Assembly: GCA_016649895.1 (NCBI GenBank)
Contig: JAENWR010000008.1
Location: 1-60,740, forward strand
Direction of reading: 5' to 3'
DNA from: Acidimicrobiia bacterium
GTDB taxonomy: Bacteria > Actinomycetota > Acidimicrobiia > Acidimicrobiales > SKKL01
Length of the DNA: 60,740 nucleotides
The notes under the pieces were generated by a model. It did not search any database. It worked only from the letters and a program-made list of their open reading frames with translations, and had not been told where the DNA came from. Below, piece by piece: positions 58,218 through 60,740 of this stretch. Both the position numbers and the translations under genes were made by a program. Within the stretch, counting starts at the first letter, position 1. The number at the start of each line of letters is the position of its first letter.

Positions 58218-59840
58218 ATGGGGGACCCGATGGACGACGGATGGAACTTCGCCGACGCCTGGGAGGTGGTGGCCGAGGTCGCTCCGGATCGCCTCGCCCT
58301 CGGCCACGGTGATCTGCACCGCACGTGGGCAGAGGTCGACCGGCGGGCGAACGGCATCGCCCGCACGCTGCTCGACGCCGGCGCCCAGGAGCAGGACAAG
58401 GTCGCCCAGTACCTCTACAACTGCGCCGAGTACATGGAATCGCAGTTCGGGATCTTCAAGGCAGGACTGGTGCCGGTGAACACCAACTATCGCTACGTCG
58501 ACGACGAGCTGGCCTACCTGTGGGAGAACTCGGACGCGGTTGCCGTCATCTTCCACGGTGAGTTCGCCGAGCGCTGTGCGAACGTGCGTGACCGGGTGCC
58601 GGGGGTCCGCACCTGGATCTGGGTCGACGACGGCTCGGGGCCCTGCCCCGAGTGGGCCACGCCATACGAGGATGTAGCGACCCCGACCGACGAGCGCACC
58701 GTTGCTCCATGGGGTCGTCAGGGCGACCACATCCTCATGCTCTACACCGGCGGCACCACCGGCATGCCGAAGGGCGTCATGTGGCGCCAGACCGACCTGA
58801 TGACCATCCTCGGCGGCCGCACCAACCCCCTCTTCACCGGCCCGGTCGACCTCGACGCCTACCGCGGCACGCTGACCGAGCCCGGGCTGGTGGTCATGCC
58901 CGCGTGCCCCCTCATGCACGGCACCGGGTGGTTCAACGCGCTCATCGGCATGATCGGCGGCGGCTCCGTGGTGACCATGCCCGGTCGCACCTTCGACGTG
59001 GTCGAGCTGCTCGACACCGTCGAGCGAGAGGGCGTGAACGGCGTGGCCATCGTGGGCGATGCGTTCGGCAAGCCGATGCTGCGAGCGCTCGACACCGAAC
59101 CCGACCGCTGGGACCTATCGAGCCTCAAGATGCTCTCCTCATCGGGCGTGATGTGGAGCGAGGGCACCAAGTCCGGCCTCCTGCGCCATCACGCCGGCAT
59201 GCTCCTCGTCGACGCGTTCTCGTCGTCGGAGGCGCTCGGGATGGGCCAGTCGGTGTCGGGCGCCGGCAACGCTGCCGGCACCGCCAAGTTCGAGCTCGGC
59301 GCCAACGCCCGGGTCATCGACGACGACGGCGTCGACGTGGCACCCGGGTCAGGTGACATCGGGCGCGTCGCCGTGGCCGGACTCGTGCCGGTCGGCTACT
59401 ACAAGGACCCCGCGAAGACGGCCGCCACGTTCATCGAGCTCGACGGCCACCGCTACTCGATGCCCGGCGACTACGCCACCGTCGAGGCCGACGGCACCCT
59501 CACGCTCCTCGGCCGGGGCTCGGTGTGCATCAACACCGGTGGCGAGAAGGTCTTCCCCGAAGAGGTGGAGGAAGCTCTGAAGACCCACCCCACCGTCCGC
59601 GATGTCGTGGTGGTCGGCGTGCCCGACGAGCGGTTCGGCCAGGCGATCACCGCGGTGGTCGAGCTGGCGCCCGATGCGGCGCCGGGCGATGGAGAGCTCA
59701 TCGTCCACGTGAAAGGACGCCTGGCGTCGTACAAGGCGCCCCGCCACGTCGTCATCGTCGAGACCATCGGTCGAGCCGCCAACGGCAAGGTCGACTACAA
59801 GCGGCTGACCGAGGTGGCATGCGGCGAGCTCGCTCGCTGA
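58218..59840 (+). CDS. Acyl-CoA synthetase (AMP-binding, FadD-like)
   Basis: A 540-aa ANL-superfamily ligase. The P-loop motif is YTGGTTGMPKG (176-186), then SSEALGMGQ, MPGDYATVEADG (A8 region), GRGSVCINTGGEKVFPEEVE, and the C-terminal catalytic Lys in GKVDYKRL near 530. It activates a fatty or other carboxylic acid with ATP and CoA. It sits back to back with the acyl-CoA dehydrogenase, forming a small acid-activation and dehydrogenation locus. ATG 58218; a second ATG at 58230 is possible. Confidence 0.93.
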   Translation: MGDPMDDGWNFADAWEVVAEVAPDRLALGHGDLHRTWAEVDRRANGIARTLLDAGAQEQDKVAQYLYNCAEYMESQFGIFKAGLVPVNTNYRYVDDELAYLWENSDAVAVIFHGEFAERCANVRDRVPGVRTWIWVDDGSGPCPEWATPYEDVATPTDERTVAPWGRQGDHILMLYTGGTTGMPKGVMWRQTDLMTILGGRTNPLFTGPVDLDAYRGTLTEPGLVVMPACPLMHGTGWFNALIGMIGGGSVVTMPGRTFDVVELLDTVEREGVNGVAIVGDAFGKPMLRALDTEPDRWDLSSLKMLSSSGVMWSEGTKSGLLRHHAGMLLVDAFSSSEALGMGQSVSGAGNAAGTAKFELGANARVIDDDGVDVAPGSGDIGRVAVAGLVPVGYYKDPAKTAATFIELDGHRYSMPGDYATVEADGTLTLLGRGSVCINTGGEKVFPEEVEEALKTHPTVRDVVVVGVPDERFGQAITAVVELAPDAAPGDGELIVHVKGRLASYKAPRHVVIVETIGRAANGKVDYKRLTEVACGELAR

Positions 59841-59855
59841 TGCCAGGATGACCTG

Positions 59856-60740
59856 ATGCAACTGGTCCGCGCCGCCGACGGCACCGATATCGCCGTCCAC
59901 GACATGGGCGGCACCGGCCCGGTGCTGCTGTTCGCCCACGCCACAGGGTTCCACGGACGGGTGTGGACACCCATCGCCGAGCGTTTGGCCGACCAGTTCC
60001 ACTGCGTGGCCATCGACTTCCGAGGCCACGGCGACACCAGGGCGCCCGAGGGGCACGACTTCGACTGGTCGTGGTTCGCCGACGACGTGCTCGGCGTGGT
60101 CGACACGCTCGTGGTCGACGAGCCCATCTTCGGCGTCGGCCACTCCAAGGGAGGCGCGGCACTGCTCATGGCCGAGCAACGCCGGCCCGGCACGTTCGCG
60201 TCGCTGTACTGCTACGAGCCGATCACCTTCCCCCGGCGCGAGTCGGGCACCTCCGCCGCCGACGTCGCCGCCAACCCCTTGGCGGCCGGCGCACTACGGC
60301 GCCGCGAGGTGTTCGCGTCGCGAGCCGAAGCTCGCACGAACTACGCCTCGAAGCCTCCCTTCGACGGGCTCGATCCCGCTGCGCTCTCGGCCTACGTCGA
60401 CCACGGCTTCGACGACCTGCCCGACGGCACCGTGCGGCTCAAGTGCCGCGGAGCGAACGAGTCGGCCACCTACACGATGAGCATGCGCCACGACGCGTAC
60501 GACCGGCTCGGCGAGATCGCCTGTCCGGTCACGGTGGCCCGGGGTGCCGAGGAGGCACCGGCCGACAACGCCGACGCGGTTGCCGCGGCGCTGCCGCTCG
60601 GCCGTCTCGAACGCCACGACGACCTGGGGCACTTCGGGCCGCTCGAGGCGCCGGACCGCATCGCTGGCTGCATCCGCGCCGCGTTCGAGGAGACGAGCGA
60701 CCGAACTCCCCTGCCGCCCCTCGACGACGAGGTCGACGAG
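59856..60740 (+). CDS. Alpha/beta hydrolase, 3' end beyond the window
   Basis: The frame is open from ATG 59856 to the last base without a stop (295 codons). The nucleophile elbow is GHSKGG with Ser97. The oxyanion region is FAHATGFHGRVW, IDFRGHGDT is the canonical strand-turn, and a catalytic His is likely in DDLGHFGPLEAPD. Family members range from lactonases to C-C hydrolases; substrate unknown. It starts 15 bases after the acyl-CoA synthetase stop, so it is probably cotranscribed. Confidence 0.85.
   Translation, partial: MQLVRAADGTDIAVHDMGGTGPVLLFAHATGFHGRVWTPIAERLADQFHCVAIDFRGHGDTRAPEGHDFDWSWFADDVLGVVDTLVVDEPIFGVGHSKGGAALLMAEQRRPGTFASLYCYEPITFPRRESGTSAADVAANPLAAGALRRREVFASRAEARTNYASKPPFDGLDPAALSAYVDHGFDDLPDGTVRLKCRGANESATYTMSMRHDAYDRLGEIACPVTVARGAEEAPADNADAVAAALPLGRLERHDDLGHFGPLEAPDRIAGCIRAAFEETSDRTPLPPLDDEVDE

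Overview
The window is a high-GC (roughly 68-70 %) bacterial contig. Gene content points to an actinobacterium, and I infer the class Acidimicrobiia: a fused 2-oxoglutarate decarboxylase/dehydrogenase (Kgd/OdhA type), two F420-type luciferase-like oxidoreductases, NucS mismatch endonuclease, UvrD2 with an HRDC domain, EttA, an Mca/MshB-like PIG-L deacetylase, and many GTG starts. No rRNA, tRNA, CRISPR array or insertion sequence is visible. Bases 1-23 are not genomic: they match a Nextera (Tn5 mosaic end) sequencing adapter.

Layout. 1-3.5 kb: a badly frame-disrupted coiled-coil gene, two tiny ORFs, a HAD phosphatase and a broken ABC-F gene. 3.6-12.3 kb: a form II CoxL-like molybdenum hydroxylase, then a leftward block (iron-type alcohol dehydrogenase, histidine phosphatase, PIG-L deacetylase, AMACR/CaiB-like enzyme, MmgE/PrpD, CapA phosphoesterase) whose genes mostly overlap by 1-4 bases. 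12.4-19.5 kb: GNAT, serine-hydrolase lipoprotein, diiron ferritin-like protein, LLM oxidoreductase, DJ-1/PfpI protein and an ABC-2 exporter. 19.5-22.1 kb: a PstI/BsuBI-type restriction-modification module with a damaged nuclease gene, bounded by a 22-bp direct repeat. 22.1-30.2 kb: PH/SHOCT protein, a pfkB remnant, peptide deformylase, ACT protein, zincin-like protein, UvrD2, a GNAT remnant, a zinc/manganese transporter pair, thioesterase and exonuclease III. 30.3-41.4 kb: Kgd, a DUF559-type gene bracketed by two identical palindromes, a HAD protein, an NYN-S1-histone-tail protein, EttA, CysQ-like phosphatase and a UbiB-type kinase.

41.4-44.3 kb is an island of short leftward genes between UbiB and NucS. 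Three of them (HicA-like, HicB/HTH-like, SecB-like) overlap by 4 bases each and look like a toxin-antitoxin-chaperone (TAC) operon. This is the best candidate for an interesting system in the window. 44.6-50.6 kb: NucS, a ProVWX-type glycine betaine transporter, and a MaoC hydratase plus SDR pair resembling a split peroxisomal-type multifunctional enzyme. 50.7-60.7 kb: VanW-like protein, geranylgeranyl-reductase-like flavoprotein, nitronate monooxygenase-like protein, LLM oxidoreductase, acyl-CoA dehydrogenase and acyl-CoA synthetase (divergent), and an alpha/beta hydrolase cut by the window end.

The recurring metabolic theme is acyl-CoA and branched-lipid catabolism feeding the TCA cycle. 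A recurring technical theme is frame disruption. At least eight otherwise conserved genes are broken, mostly by single-base changes in short homopolymers. These may be sequencing/assembly errors rather than biology and should be checked against reads before any gene here is called a pseudogene.
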